A stretch of DNA of 64,000 nt from Gp1-AA133 sp963850425 (GTDB lineage Bacteria; Acidobacteriota; Terriglobia; Terriglobales; Acidobacteriaceae): positions 1 to 64,000 of the forward strand of contig CAWKLF010000004.1 of the NCBI GenBank assembly GCA_963850425.1, read 5' to 3'. Within the stretch, counting starts at the first letter, position 1. Every line of letters starts with the position of its first letter. A model generated the notes under the pieces. The model searched no databases. It saw only the letters and a list, made by a program, of their open reading frames with translations, and was not told the DNA's origin. Below, one piece after another: positions 51,222-60,693 of the stretch. The translations under genes and the position numbers were made by a program.

Positions 51222-52844
51222 ATGAAATCTGACTCCTTCCCCTCATCGACCGTTATCTTTCTGGTTATCTTCGCGGCAATCTTTCTTCTGCACCTGCCGC
51301 TCCTGCGGCTTCCCTACTTCTGGGATGAGGCGGGATATTACATTCCCGCGGCGCGCGACCTGCTTTTGACAGGGAGTGTGATTCCGCATTCGACGCCGTC
51401 GAACGCGCATCCGCCCTTGGTGATGGCGTACCTCGCGGCCTGCTGGAAGATAGTAGGATTTTCGCCGTTCGTGACCCGCTCGGCCATGTTGCTGGTCGCG
51501 GCATTTAGCCTGCTGGGCGTGTTTCGAGTCGGTCGGCGCGTCGCAAATTTGCAGGTCGCGGTGGCAGCAACCGCGGCTACGGCGCTCTACCCGGTTTTCT
51601 TCGCGCAGAGCACGATGGCGCACGTGGATCTGGCGGCCGCGGGGCTCACCCTGTGGGCACTGGAAAGCTACCTGGCCAAGCGCTGGGCCGCTGCGGCCAT
51701 CTGGTTCGCGCTCGCCGTGCTCGCTAAGGAGACGGCGGTGCTCGCGCCCCTGGCTTTGCTTGGCTGGGCCGTGGTGGGTCCGTGGCTCAGTCGTTGGTTG
51801 ACTGCCCGGCCATCGGGCAAGCCTGATTCCCGCGAGCACGAATCCGCCGGCACCGGAACAGATCCGCTTTCCGGCAGCAGTCGCTGGAAGCTAGTTGCAT
51901 CCCTGCTGACTTCGGTGGTGGTGTTATGCCTGTGGTACGCATATCACTACTCGCGCACCGGATACGTTTTCGGCAACCCGGAGTTCTTCCGCTACAACGT
52001 ACAGGCGACGATGAGCGGCGTGCGCATTCTGCTCGCCTTGGCCATGCGCGTGTGGCAGAGCTTCGGCTATATGCATCTTTGGGTGCTCACGCTCCTGATG
52101 ATATGGGCGATGACACGGCCTCCTCTTCAGGAAGGAGATTCCCAGCGGCGGCGGATCGATCTGGCGGAGCAGTATGTTTTCGGTGTTCTGGTTCTCGCTT
52201 ACATCGTTGCAATGGCGGTGGTAGGTGGCGCGGTGCTCGCCCGCTATATGCTGACGATCGTGCCGCTGGTGATTCTGCTGGCGGTATCGACTTTGTGGCG
52301 GCGGATTCGGCACTGGCTTTGGCTGGTCGGTGCGGTGTGTTTCGCGTTCGGGATGGCGTTGTTTTTCAATCCGCCCTATGGCTTTTCGCCGGAAGACAAT
52401 CTGGCATACCGGGACTATGTGCTGATGCACCAGGAGGCGGAAAACTTTCTCGCGCATCGATATCCGCAAGCCCGGGTGCTGACGGCGTGGCCCGCGGCGG
52501 ACGAGATCAGCCGGACCTACCTGGGCTACGTGGCGCGCCCGCTCCGCGTCGTGAAGATTGATGACTTCACCGTGGAGGAAGTGGCTGGGGCGGCACAGGA
52601 ACGTTCACGGTTTGACGTGGCGCTTGTGTTCTCGACCAAGTACGAGCCGCCGCGGCCATTGCTCGAACGCTGGCACGCCTGGGAAAGGATAAAGACGCGT
52701 TTCTTTGGATTCCATCGCGATCTGCCGCCGGCCATCGCGGCGCAGATTCTGGGCGGGCGCGTCGTGTTCACGGAAAAGAGCGCGGGTCAGTGGGTGGTGG
52801 TGATCGAAATCGAGCGCGTATATGAGGCGCGGCGCTCGGATTGA
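51222..52844 (+). CDS. GT39/ArnT-like membrane glycosyltransferase
   Basis: The 540-aa protein has about ten to twelve membrane helices. The first periplasmic loop has the family motif PYFWDEAGYYIPAARDLL (Asp-Glu as the likely catalytic or metal-binding pair) and then NAHPPLVMAYLAACWK. A later loop has VLAKETAVLAPLALLGW, followed by STLWRRIRHWLWLVGAV and a soluble C-terminal region (TAWPAADEISRTYLGYVARP). Such enzymes move a sugar from a polyprenyl-phosphate donor to lipid A, protein or glycan on the outer face of the membrane. The acceptor is unknown. No related genes are adjacent. The start has weak signals, but the length is normal. Confidence 0.85.
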   Translation: MKSDSFPSSTVIFLVIFAAIFLLHLPLLRLPYFWDEAGYYIPAARDLLLTGSVIPHSTPSNAHPPLVMAYLAACWKIVGFSPFVTRSAMLLVAAFSLLGVFRVGRRVANLQVAVAATAATALYPVFFAQSTMAHVDLAAAGLTLWALESYLAKRWAAAAIWFALAVLAKETAVLAPLALLGWAVVGPWLSRWLTARPSGKPDSREHESAGTGTDPLSGSSRWKLVASLLTSVVVLCLWYAYHYSRTGYVFGNPEFFRYNVQATMSGVRILLALAMRVWQSFGYMHLWVLTLLMIWAMTRPPLQEGDSQRRRIDLAEQYVFGVLVLAYIVAMAVVGGAVLARYMLTIVPLVILLAVSTLWRRIRHWLWLVGAVCFAFGMALFFNPPYGFSPEDNLAYRDYVLMHQEAENFLAHRYPQARVLTAWPAADEISRTYLGYVARPLRVVKIDDFTVEEVAGAAQERSRFDVALVFSTKYEPPRPLLERWHAWERIKTRFFGFHRDLPPAIAAQILGGRVVFTEKSAGQWVVVIEIERVYEARRSD

Positions 52845-52939
52845 CGCGCACAGGCTCCTTGAGGGACGTCACCCAAGGCGAGGGGAGCTGATTGATCAGC
52901 GTTGGGACTATTCGTTTCCCACTTCGTGGCATTCGAAGC

Positions 52940-53398
52940 TTAGACGGTGTTGGCCTGCTTCTCAGCCATGTCACCGATCACTGGTAATTTGAAGGTCTTT
53001 CCCTGGTAGGCCTTGAATACCAGGATCAGCCAGATCACAAAACCTGCCAGACCAATCAGCGGCCACAAAAGCAGCGATGCCCAACCCAGAAACGGCAGAT
53101 GCCCGAATATCCCCAGCGCAATCCAGAGAATAATCCACGCCACGTGGAAGAAGATGCTCTGGAAGGAGTGGAAGCGAACAAAGCGATTCTTGTTATAGGG
53201 CTCGATGACGAGAAAAAGGACCGCCGGAATGATGGTGACGTAGGCGAGCGCGCTCGCCACGTTCTCGGTGAGGCCGCCGACCTGGCCCTGCGACGGGCCG
53301 GTGGTGGCGACGGTCGCTCCTGGCGATGAACTGGCACAAAGAGGACACGTGGTTGCTCCCGCTGGAAGGGGTTTGCCGCAATTGGAACAGAACGCCAT
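52940..53398 (-). CDS. Zinc-ribbon membrane protein (DUF4870-like)
   Basis: The 152-aa protein starts MAFCSNCGKPLPAGATTCPL, a zinc ribbon with CxxC pairs at residues 4-7 and 18-21. A flexible linker follows, then three membrane helices (ALAYVTIIPAVLFLVIEPYN, IILWIALGIFGHLPFLGWAS, FVIWLILVFKAYQGKTFKLP). The RFVRFHSFQSIFF motif between the helices is typical of the DUF4870 family of small integral membrane proteins of unknown role. The start at 53398 has GAGGAAA six bases upstream; an ATG five codons earlier is less likely. Confidence 0.82.
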   Translation of the reverse strand: MAFCSNCGKPLPAGATTCPLCASSSPGATVATTGPSQGQVGGLTENVASALAYVTIIPAVLFLVIEPYNKNRFVRFHSFQSIFFHVAWIILWIALGIFGHLPFLGWASLLLWPLIGLAGFVIWLILVFKAYQGKTFKLPVIGDMAEKQANTV

Positions 53399-53708
53399 AG
53401 TGTTTCCTCGCATTCCGTGAACTGGTCGGCTCGGCAGTCATTCATGTCCGGCTGACCGGAGGTCGCGGCCCGCACGTTAGCAGATTCACCAGAATGAGGC
53501 AATGACGTATTCAATGCCGCCCGAAGCAGCCCATCGGCTCAGAGAAGTTTGCCTCTGTTCAGTGCAGCGAACCAGCAGAACCCAACGTCACTGTTGAAGC
53601 ATACTTTATCAACGATGCCGATAGTAGATCGCCCGGATGAGTCGGGCCGTTACGGATTTACGACGGGGCAACAGCAGAGATGTTTCACGTCGGACATTTT
53701 CTGCCCGG
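53399..53708. other. Intergenic stretch, nothing recognised
   Basis: Between the zinc-ribbon membrane protein and modC I see no convincing frame, terminator hairpin or repeat. Confidence 0.4.
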
Positions 53709-54890
53709 TCACGCCGACATGAGGTGACAGGAATGAGTTTTTAGAATCAGCCAGACTTCGTGGCCCGCGCTTAACCCGAGCGCATTGCGGGCAGCCAGCG
53801 TGAGGTGAACCTCCATCTCCACGCCGATTTCTACGCGTGCCACCATCAGAACGTCGCGACGAATCAGGGAAACAATCTTGCCGGGAACTACATTGCGCGC
53901 GCTCAGTCCCTGCGGAGCTTGCGTTGCCAGCAGGATGTCTCCCGCGCGGATCCCGATCCTCACCTTCGAACCTTCGCCGGTGCGCATCAGCGGTGTTTCC
54001 AACTCGACATTACTGCCGGCAAGCTGGCAGGTCATGGTGCCGCGGTCTTCGTGGGCCGCGGTCACGACCGCATCGAAAATGTTTTCAAATCCGGCGAGCT
54101 GCGCGATGGTTTCCTGGCGGGGAGCGGTCATGACGTCGTGCGGCGTACCCTGGGCGAGGACCCGCCCGCGATCGAGCACCAGCACGCGCTCGCCGAGCGC
54201 GAACACTTCTTCGCGACTATGCGTTACGTAGAGGATCGGGATGCGGTGCGCGTCGTTCCAGCGGCGCAGGTCGTCGAGGATCAGGCCCTTGGTGGGAGAG
54301 TCGAGCGCAGCCAGCGGTTCGTCGAGCAGCAGAACGCAGGGATCGGTGACCAGCGATCGGGCAAGCGCGATTCTTTGTCTCTCGCCGCCGGAGACCTCAC
54401 CGGGAATGCGCAAGCGGAGTTCGCGGATGCGCAACGCGTCCAGGATGGCGCTGATACGCTGCTCGCGGTCGTCGCGCGCAAGGTGATTGAGGCCGTAGCC
54501 GACGTTGCGTTCCACAGTGAGATGGGGAAACAAAGCCAGGTCCTGAAATACGTAGCCGACTTTTCGCTTGGGCACGGGGACATTGGTTCCGGCTTGCGCG
54601 TCGAACAGAACGCGCGTGCCAATGCGGATTGCGCCCGCGTCGGGTGTGGAGAGGCCGACGATGCAATCGAGCAGCGTGGTCTTGCCCGCTCCCGAGGCTC
54701 CGAAAACAATGGTGAAACCCGCGGGGGCCGAGAAATCGACGTCGAGGATGAATTCGGAGTCATTGTGGTGACTCTTCCGGAAGTGTGCGTTCAGCGCAGG
54801 CGTGTATGGAACCGCGTCGCTGGGGGACGCGGTGATCGCGTCGGCCATTGTTCCGGCTTGCTGAGGATCGCTCGCCATGGGCAAATTCAT
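53709..54890 (-). CDS. modC: Molybdate-type ABC transporter ATPase (ModC-like), orphan
   Basis: About 393 aa from ATG 54890 (MNLPMASDPQQ...). It has Walker A VFGASGAGKTTLLDC, Q-loop VGYVFQDLALFPHLTVERNV, signature EVSGGERQRIALARSLV, Walker B VLLLDEPLAALD and H-loop YVTHSREE. A C-terminal TOBE domain of about 70 residues (from LSARNVVPGKIVSLIRRDVL) is typical of ModC. It would power molybdate or tungstate uptake, but no modA or modB gene is nearby. Another ATG at 54878 and a longer frame to 55031 are possible starts; none has a clear ribosome-binding site. Sulfate or polyamine transporter ATPases are alternatives. Confidence 0.75.
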   Translation of the reverse strand: MNLPMASDPQQAGTMADAITASPSDAVPYTPALNAHFRKSHHNDSEFILDVDFSAPAGFTIVFGASGAGKTTLLDCIVGLSTPDAGAIRIGTRVLFDAQAGTNVPVPKRKVGYVFQDLALFPHLTVERNVGYGLNHLARDDREQRISAILDALRIRELRLRIPGEVSGGERQRIALARSLVTDPCVLLLDEPLAALDSPTKGLILDDLRRWNDAHRIPILYVTHSREEVFALGERVLVLDRGRVLAQGTPHDVMTAPRQETIAQLAGFENIFDAVVTAAHEDRGTMTCQLAGSNVELETPLMRTGEGSKVRIGIRAGDILLATQAPQGLSARNVVPGKIVSLIRRDVLMVARVEIGVEMEVHLTLAARNALGLSAGHEVWLILKTHSCHLMSA

Positions 54891-55463
54891 TTGCGGTTGC
54901 AGGATTGTGATTCTAACCGTTCGGAAGCAAGAAAGCGGCTCTGACCAGATTTGCCCGTTTTTTGTCAAGAGGGACTGAGGAGTTGATTTCGCGCAAGCGG
55001 TTGAAGGCGAAGCAAATATATTGTGCGGCACCGTGTCACAATTACCCCTTCGAAATTGCTATTCTGGAAGTAGAGCAGGAAAAATAGGAAGTGCATGCTT
55101 CTGTGGAAGTTTTTGGCCTAGTGATTTTGCACACCATCACTGGCAAGAAAATCTTAAAACGCAGAGATCGCAGAGATTTGGCGCAGAGGTCGCAGAGAAA
55201 ACCTGCTTAGGTCGCGAGATTTCGCGCTTTCCGGCGCGATTCCCACTTTGAAAAAAAACTTGTAGCGAGGTGACAGCCGCCACAAAGGGCGAGCGCGCCG
55301 TCATGCTCGAATGAGCCTGATGTGTGTGGCGATGCCTGGCGATGCAGGCGTACTACCGGGCACGTATTCGTATGTCGTTAGTAACTAGTTCGAGGGAGAA
55401 AGGTTACGTTAAGTTGTTGAATACGCTCGCACGACCCGGGGTGGGAAACAAAATCAGGCTGGC
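54891..55463. other. Intergenic region between modC and the BNR/Ig gene
   Basis: Contains the CGCAGAG-rich repeat at 55159-55199 and otherwise no convincing gene. It serves as the divergent upstream region for modC and the large secreted protein. I compared it loosely with known riboswitch consensus sequences and found no match. Confidence 0.45.
55159..55199. repeat. CGCAGAG-rich dispersed repeat
   Basis: Four imperfect copies of a GCAGAGATC-like unit, closely similar to 4531-4570 (both contain CGCAGAGATCGCAGAGATT). Intergenic. Confidence 0.55.
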
Positions 55464-58400
55464 ATGGCGATCTTCATGAGACTTTCGTGGCGCACTTCGC
55501 GCGCGTGGTGGATGTGCGCGTTCCTCCTTTCGGCAGTCTGGGCTTTCGGCCAGGGTTCGAAGCAAACTTCGGAATTCGAACCCATTCAGGATCAGGACCG
55601 CGACAATCCCAAGGCGCGCGAAATGTGGTTTATGCACGGCCGCACGGTGCCGAGCGGCGAACCGGCGGCGGCGCTGCGCTTTCACGCGTACCAGCAGAAA
55701 ATGCAGATGCGGCGTCAGCTGGCGGCCCGCGCCGTCACTGCATTTCCGCGCGTGATCACCAGTGGCTGGATGCCTCTAGGGCCGGCCCCGTTGGCTTCTG
55801 ATCCGGGTACGGGACAGAACTACGGCGCAGTGTCGGGCAGAGCGACAGCGGTGGCGATCGATCCGGCGGATGCGACTGGCAACACGGTGTACATCGGGGG
55901 AGCGCATGGCGGGGTGTGGCGTTCGAGTAACGGGCTGAGCGCGACCGCGACGAATGTGAATTGGACGCCGGTGCTGGACTACGAATCAACGCTGGCGATC
56001 GGCGCAATTGCGATTCAGCCATCCGCCAACACCGACCCGACCAAGAGCGTGATCCTGGTGGGAACAGGCGAGCCCAACAGTTCAGCCGATTCGTATTACG
56101 GGCTCGGCATCCTGCGCTCGGCCGACGGCGGCACGAGCTGGACTTTAATCACGCAAGACGCCGGCGGCACGCACTCGTTTGCGGGACTCGGCTTCAGCAA
56201 GATCGCATTCAGCAGCACCAATCCGCAACTGGTGGTGGCAGCGGCCGCGGCGGCAACAGAAGGCTTCGCGCTGGGACTGGAGAGTCCGGTCACAGTGAAT
56301 CGCGGTATCTACTACTCACAGGATGCGGGCGTGACGTGGCACTACGCCTCGGTGAAGGATGGAAGCTCGACGGTGTCGCCGGGGACGGTGACGTCGGTGG
56401 TGTACAACGCGAGCGCGGGAAAGTTCTTCGCGGCGCTGCGCTATCACGGGATCTATTCGTCGGCGGATGGTATCAACTGGACCCGCCTGCCGGATGCGAA
56501 CCAGCCGGGTGCGGGCCTGACGACGTCGAGTTGCCCCGCTACCAGCGCGGCGACGCCGCTGTGTCCGATTTACCGCGCGGAACTGACAGTGGTGCCCGCG
56601 CGCAACGAGATGTATGCGTGGGTCGTGTCGCTGGATCCCAACACGTTCGTCGAGAACGATGGCGGAGTCTGGCTGAGCCTGAATGGCGCGGCGAGCCCGT
56701 GGACCTCGATCAACGACAGCGGCATTACGAACTGCGGCGATCCGGGCTCGGGCGGATGCGGCGTGCAACAAGGCACTTACAACCTGGAACTCGCGGCTCT
56801 GCCGAATGGTTCAGGAACGGATCTCTTCGCAGGCGCGATTAACATCTACAAGTGCCGGATTACAAACCCTGCGTCGCCGAGTTGCTCGTTCATGAACCTG
56901 ACGCACGTATACGGGTGCTTCTCGATTGCGAATGTGCATCCGGACCAGCATCACCTGGCGGGAATCATCGCAGGCGGCAAGGAGGCGATGTATTTCGTGA
57001 ATGATGGCGGGGTGTACCGCGCGCTCGACGCGTACACGGGATTAACGACGGGAACTTGCGGCCAGCACAACGCATTCGATGATCTGAACGGTACGCTTGG
57101 GTCGATGACGCAGTTTGTGTCGTTCTCGAATCATCCGACCGACGTGAACACGCTGCTGGGCGGGACGCAGGACAATGGGTCGCCGGCGACCTCGACCGGA
57201 ACCACGAGCACGAGTTGGATCAACGTGCTGGGGGGCGACGGCGGGTTCAATGAGATTGGTCCGAATGGTGCAGATTGGTTTACGGCGAATCCGGATATTC
57301 CGCCGAACTCACTGAACGTCAACTACTGCGGATCGGGAATCAGTTGCCGGAACAATTCGTTTCAGACGGTGGTATCGAGCGCCCAGGTCGGAAACGATGA
57401 CGGGGCATTTTACTTTCCCTACATTTTGGACCCGCAAGCCGCCTCGCGGTTGATCGTCGGCACATGCCGGGTATGGCGCGGCGGGCCGGCGACGAGTACC
57501 GGCGGCACATACACGGCGCTGAGCAATAACTTCGATACGGGCCTGGGCGGATCGGGCGGGAATTGCAACGGAGGCGAATTCAATTTAGTCCGGTCCCTGG
57601 CTGCGGGCGGCCCGAAGGATGCCAACGGGTTTTCGAGAGTGGTCTATGCCGGAACCGATGGTTTGGGCAGAGTGACGAATCCGGCGGCGGGGCGCGTGTT
57701 TGTGACGACCAATGCAGGCACGACGTTGATGGCGGATCGGACCGGAGCGATTAATCCGGGACAGTTTCCGGTACCGGCGATCGCAATCGACGTGTCGGAT
57801 GTAACGGGACAAACAGCGTACGCGGCGGTCATGGGATTTCATGTGGGCCACGTTTTCAAGACCACGAACGCGGGAGTGACGTGGACGGCGTTCTCAACGA
57901 ACCTGCCGGATGCTCCTGCCGACGCGCTGGTGGTGGACGCGCAGGCAGCGACGGTGTACGTGGGAACGGACGTGGGAGTGTTCGCGAGTTCGACTTCGTC
58001 CGCGAACTGGGTGGAGGTAGGCCCGGCGGCAGCGGCGGGCAATTCGGGATTTCTGCCCAACGTTCCGGTGACCGCGCTGCGACTGTTCAACAGCGGTGGG
58101 AAGAAACTACTGCGGGCCTCGACCTACGGACGCGGCATCTGGCAATACGACCTGCTGGCCTCGACCACGCCGGATTACCAGATCACGATTACGAATCCGA
58201 CGCTAACCGTGTTTCCGACACAGAATGCTAGCTTCAACGGGAAGTTAACGGCTGCGAACGGATACGCGAGCGCGGTGGCATTGAGTTGCGCGGCGGGCAC
58301 GACGGCGCCGCCGAGCACATGCACGCCGAGTCCGGGGAGTTTGACGCCGACGGGAGCCGGAGCCGCGTTTACGGTTACGGCGGCTGGGGTGGCGCAGGAC

Positions 58401-59924
58401 TATTTGTTCAACATACACGGCCTGGGTAGCGACGCGTCCACGATTGCGCATGACGCGCCGGTCACTCTGCATGTGGTCGATTTCTCGCTGGGGGCGCCAT
58501 CACCGGCCGGCGTGGCGGTGCAACAGGGGAGCACGTCGGGAGGCGTCAGTTTCCTGGTTTCGGGGGCGGGAGCGTTTTCAGGGACCGTGACGCTGGCGTG
58601 CCCATCGAGCGGAATGCCGGCGGGTGTCACTTGCAGTTTCTCGCCGTCTGCATCCGTGTCGGCGCTGCCCGCCACCGTGACATTGACGTTTACCACCACC
58701 GCATCGACACCGATCGCGACGACGCCGGTAACAATTTCGGCGACGACTCCGGGCGCGCCCGCCGCAAAGACCCAGAGCGTGAACCTGACGGTGACGGTTC
58801 CGGTTCCGGACTACACGCTGGCAATCAGCAATTCTCCGCAATCTGCCCCGGCGAATCAGCCGGCGACGTTCAATGGCATGTTGAAGGCGCTGAATGGATA
58901 CGCGAGCGCGGTGAATCTGACGTGCGGAGCGGGGGCTCCCCCGACCTGCACCATTTCACCGACATCGGTCACGCCGACTGCGGGGGGAGCGCCATTCACG
59001 GTTACCGTTAGGAGCGGGGTGGCTCAGGCTTACAACTTCAGCTTGAACGGAGCGGGCACGGACACTGCGCACACCGCTCATACGGCGTCGGCGACTTTCA
59101 ATTCGCTATTCACGCTCACGATCAGCAACAGCACGGGAGACCAGAGTTTGAAGGCGGGACAGAGCGCAACCTATGGCCTGGTGGTGACGCCCGTGGGAGC
59201 GGCGACTTTCCCGCTTGCTGTCAACTTCACGTGCTCCGGGCTACCGGCTGGGGCCACTTGTTCGGCGCCCTCTATCGGCACAGGAGCCACTGGGACGCAG
59301 AACGTTACGCTCACGATCAGCACGAGCGGGCTGGGGAGCGCCGTGATTCGACCGAGCGCGGAGAATCGACGGCCTTGGTCGCCGTTCTTTGTGTGGATGT
59401 CGGCTGTAGGAATGGTGATCGGAGGGTTAGCGCGGAAGACTTCGACGCGCAAGATGTCGGGTGCGCTGATGGCGCTGGTAATGGCGTCGACGATCGTGCT
59501 GTCTTCTTGCGGCGGTGGAAGTACTGGTGGTGGAGGAGGCGGCGGTGGCGGTGGCGGCGGCGGAGTGACGGTGAGTGTGAGCCCGCGCACGACGAGCAAA
59601 TTCCCAACCGAGCAGCAGCCTTTCACGGCTTCGGTGAGTGGGAACGCCAATACCGCGGTTACATGGCAGGTGAATGGCGTGACCGGGGGGAATGTCACCG
59701 GGGGGACGATAGATGCGGCCGGCGTGTACACCGCGCCGGCAGTCGTGCCGAGTCCGAATAATCCGGTGATGGTAACGGCGGTATCGCAGGCGGATGTGAC
59801 GAAGTCCGGATCGGCAACGGTGACACTGAAGGCGCCGACGCCCGCGGGAACTTATACGGTGACGATTGCGGCGACGGCGGGGAGCGTGGTGCAGACGACT
59901 ACGGCTACGCTGGTGGTGCAGTGA
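55464..59924 (+). CDS. Giant secreted BNR/Ig-like repeat protein with internal anchor
   Basis: The 1486-aa protein has a signal peptide (SRAWWMCAFLLSAVWAFGQG). A beta-propeller of BNR/sortilin-like repeats spans about residues 95-870 (VYIGGAHGGVWRSSNG, GLGILRSADGGTSWTLI, RGIYYSQDAGVTWHYAS, HVFKTTNAGVTWTAFST). At least three Ig-like domains follow (for example VTLACPSSGMPAGVTCSFSP). Near residue 1300-1350 comes an unusual block: RRPWSPFFVWMSAVGMVIGG then RKTSTRKMSGALMALVMAST and IVLSSCGGGSTGG, that is two short hydrophobic helices ending in a lipobox-like LSSC and a glycine run (13 consecutive Gly). A final Ig domain ends VQTTTATLVVQ. It may be a surface adhesin or lectin; no enzyme activity is evident. 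Confidence 0.85.
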   Translation: MAIFMRLSWRTSRAWWMCAFLLSAVWAFGQGSKQTSEFEPIQDQDRDNPKAREMWFMHGRTVPSGEPAAALRFHAYQQKMQMRRQLAARAVTAFPRVITSGWMPLGPAPLASDPGTGQNYGAVSGRATAVAIDPADATGNTVYIGGAHGGVWRSSNGLSATATNVNWTPVLDYESTLAIGAIAIQPSANTDPTKSVILVGTGEPNSSADSYYGLGILRSADGGTSWTLITQDAGGTHSFAGLGFSKIAFSSTNPQLVVAAAAAATEGFALGLESPVTVNRGIYYSQDAGVTWHYASVKDGSSTVSPGTVTSVVYNASAGKFFAALRYHGIYSSADGINWTRLPDANQPGAGLTTSSCPATSAATPLCPIYRAELTVVPARNEMYAWVVSLDPNTFVENDGGVWLSLNGAASPWTSINDSGITNCGDPGSGGCGVQQGTYNLELAALPNGSGTDLFAGAINIYKCRITNPASPSCSFMNLTHVYGCFSIANVHPDQHHLAGIIAGGKEAMYFVNDGGVYRALDAYTGLTTGTCGQHNAFDDLNGTLGSMTQFVSFSNHPTDVNTLLGGTQDNGSPATSTGTTSTSWINVLGGDGGFNEIGPNGADWFTANPDIPPNSLNVNYCGSGISCRNNSFQTVVSSAQVGNDDGAFYFPYILDPQAASRLIVGTCRVWRGGPATSTGGTYTALSNNFDTGLGGSGGNCNGGEFNLVRSLAAGGPKDANGFSRVVYAGTDGLGRVTNPAAGRVFVTTNAGTTLMADRTGAINPGQFPVPAIAIDVSDVTGQTAYAAVMGFHVGHVFKTTNAGVTWTAFSTNLPDAPADALVVDAQAATVYVGTDVGVFASSTSSANWVEVGPAAAAGNSGFLPNVPVTALRLFNSGGKKLLRASTYGRGIWQYDLLASTTPDYQITITNPTLTVFPTQNASFNGKLTAANGYASAVALSCAAGTTAPPSTCTPSPGSLTPTGAGAAFTVTAAGVAQDYLFNIHGLGSDASTIAHDAPVTLHVVDFSLGAPSPAGVAVQQGSTSGGVSFLVSGAGAFSGTVTLACPSSGMPAGVTCSFSPSASVSALPATVTLTFTTTASTPIATTPVTISATTPGAPAAKTQSVNLTVTVPVPDYTLAISNSPQSAPANQPATFNGMLKALNGYASAVNLTCGAGAPPTCTISPTSVTPTAGGAPFTVTVRSGVAQAYNFSLNGAGTDTAHTAHTASATFNSLFTLTISNSTGDQSLKAGQSATYGLVVTPVGAATFPLAVNFTCSGLPAGATCSAPSIGTGATGTQNVTLTISTSGLGSAVIRPSAENRRPWSPFFVWMSAVGMVIGGLARKTSTRKMSGALMALVMASTIVLSSCGGGSTGGGGGGGGGGGGGVTVSVSPRTTSKFPTEQQPFTASVSGNANTAVTWQVNGVTGGNVTGGTIDAAGVYTAPAVVPSPNNPVMVTAVSQADVTKSGSATVTLKAPTPAGTYTVTIAATAGSVVQTTTATLVVQ

Positions 59925-60175
59925 TCGATCTCCGTTTGTTCAGGGAAACGGTCCATCTTCTAATCTAGCGTGGACTTCTGTCCTCGTTCTGCAAGACGTC
60001 CTGGAATCCATACGTCCTTCGCGTCGCTCAGGCTGACAAAACCATTTCATTTAAGGTTGCGCGAAGGGCGCGCTGCCCTTTCCGGCTAAGGGATTTCCTT
60101 AGATTGGAGTACAGGACCATCTGGATTCAAGTAAGGGGTTTGCGGAACGTATGGTTGCCGGTCCGATGGTGCATT

Positions 60176-60367
60176 ATGACGGAGCGGAGTGTCGAGGAAC
60201 TGCGCGCTGAGTTGAACCAGCTTATGGAAGAGCAGATGGAAAGCCTCCGAAAACAGACCTTCGGCGGCCTCGACGATGAAGAGCTACGGCAACATGAAGC
60301 GCGGTTGAAAAGAATTCGTGAATTGTCTGCTGATTTTCTCGCGGCTTTAAAAAGAAATCTGCTTTAA
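60176..60367 (+). CDS. 63-aa acidic helical hypothetical protein
   Basis: Starts MTERSVEELRAELNQLMEEQ; the in-frame extension to 60104 is rejected as it lacks a helical or conserved look. The sequence is rich in E, L, R and K with heptad-like spacing (LDDEELRQHEARLKRIRELS), so it is probably a coiled coil or helical hairpin. It has no recognised family and no clear ribosome-binding site. It is 36 bp upstream of another small protein on the same strand, with which it may form an operon. Confidence 0.55.
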   Translation: MTERSVEELRAELNQLMEEQMESLRKQTFGGLDDEELRQHEARLKRIRELSADFLAALKRNLL

Positions 60368-60403
60368 CCGAGTAGGCACGAAAGATCGGTTGAAAGGAAA
60401 ACT

Positions 60404-60646
60404 ATGGCGGAAAAGCCCAGCGTGACGTTGCCCGGAAAGGTGGAGAAGATCATCGAGTCTTCACATCCCAAGGAACCGGAGAAGGCGCAAATCTCGGTGG
60501 AAGGGGCCGACGCTCTGTATCAAGAAATTCGCATTGAGAATTCACTCACGAACCATGAGGGCGATGAGGTTGGACTTAAGGAAGGCGCCGAGGTTGAGGT
60601 CACCGTTGCCGCCGAGGACGATGCAACGACGCCCAAGAGGAATTGA
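60404..60646 (+). CDS. 80-aa small acidic hypothetical protein
   Basis: Starts MAEKPSVTLPGKVEKIIESS with AAAGGAAA five bases upstream. It has a short beta-rich core (QISVEGADALYQEIRIENSL, then GDEVGLKEGAEVEVTVAAED) and a charged tail. I recall similar acidobacterial hypotheticals of about 80 aa with the same IEKIIES...EKAQI pattern but know no function. It follows the 63-aa protein after 36 bp and converges with the GAF protein. Confidence 0.65.
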   Translation: MAEKPSVTLPGKVEKIIESSHPKEPEKAQISVEGADALYQEIRIENSLTNHEGDEVGLKEGAEVEVTVAAEDDATTPKRN

Positions 60647-60693
60647 GCGAGACGCCGAATCTCCAAGGAACACTGATGACGTTTACGTAGGAC

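Noticed and set aside
54891..55463. Cyclic-di-GMP or similar riboswitch upstream of the giant Ig gene
   Set aside because: The bases near 55265-55370 are structured-looking, but conserved aptamer motifs are not present.
59231..59761. Trp/Arg-rich plus-strand frame in the Ig gene
   Set aside because: An out-of-frame reading of the GGN-rich region; low-complexity artefact.
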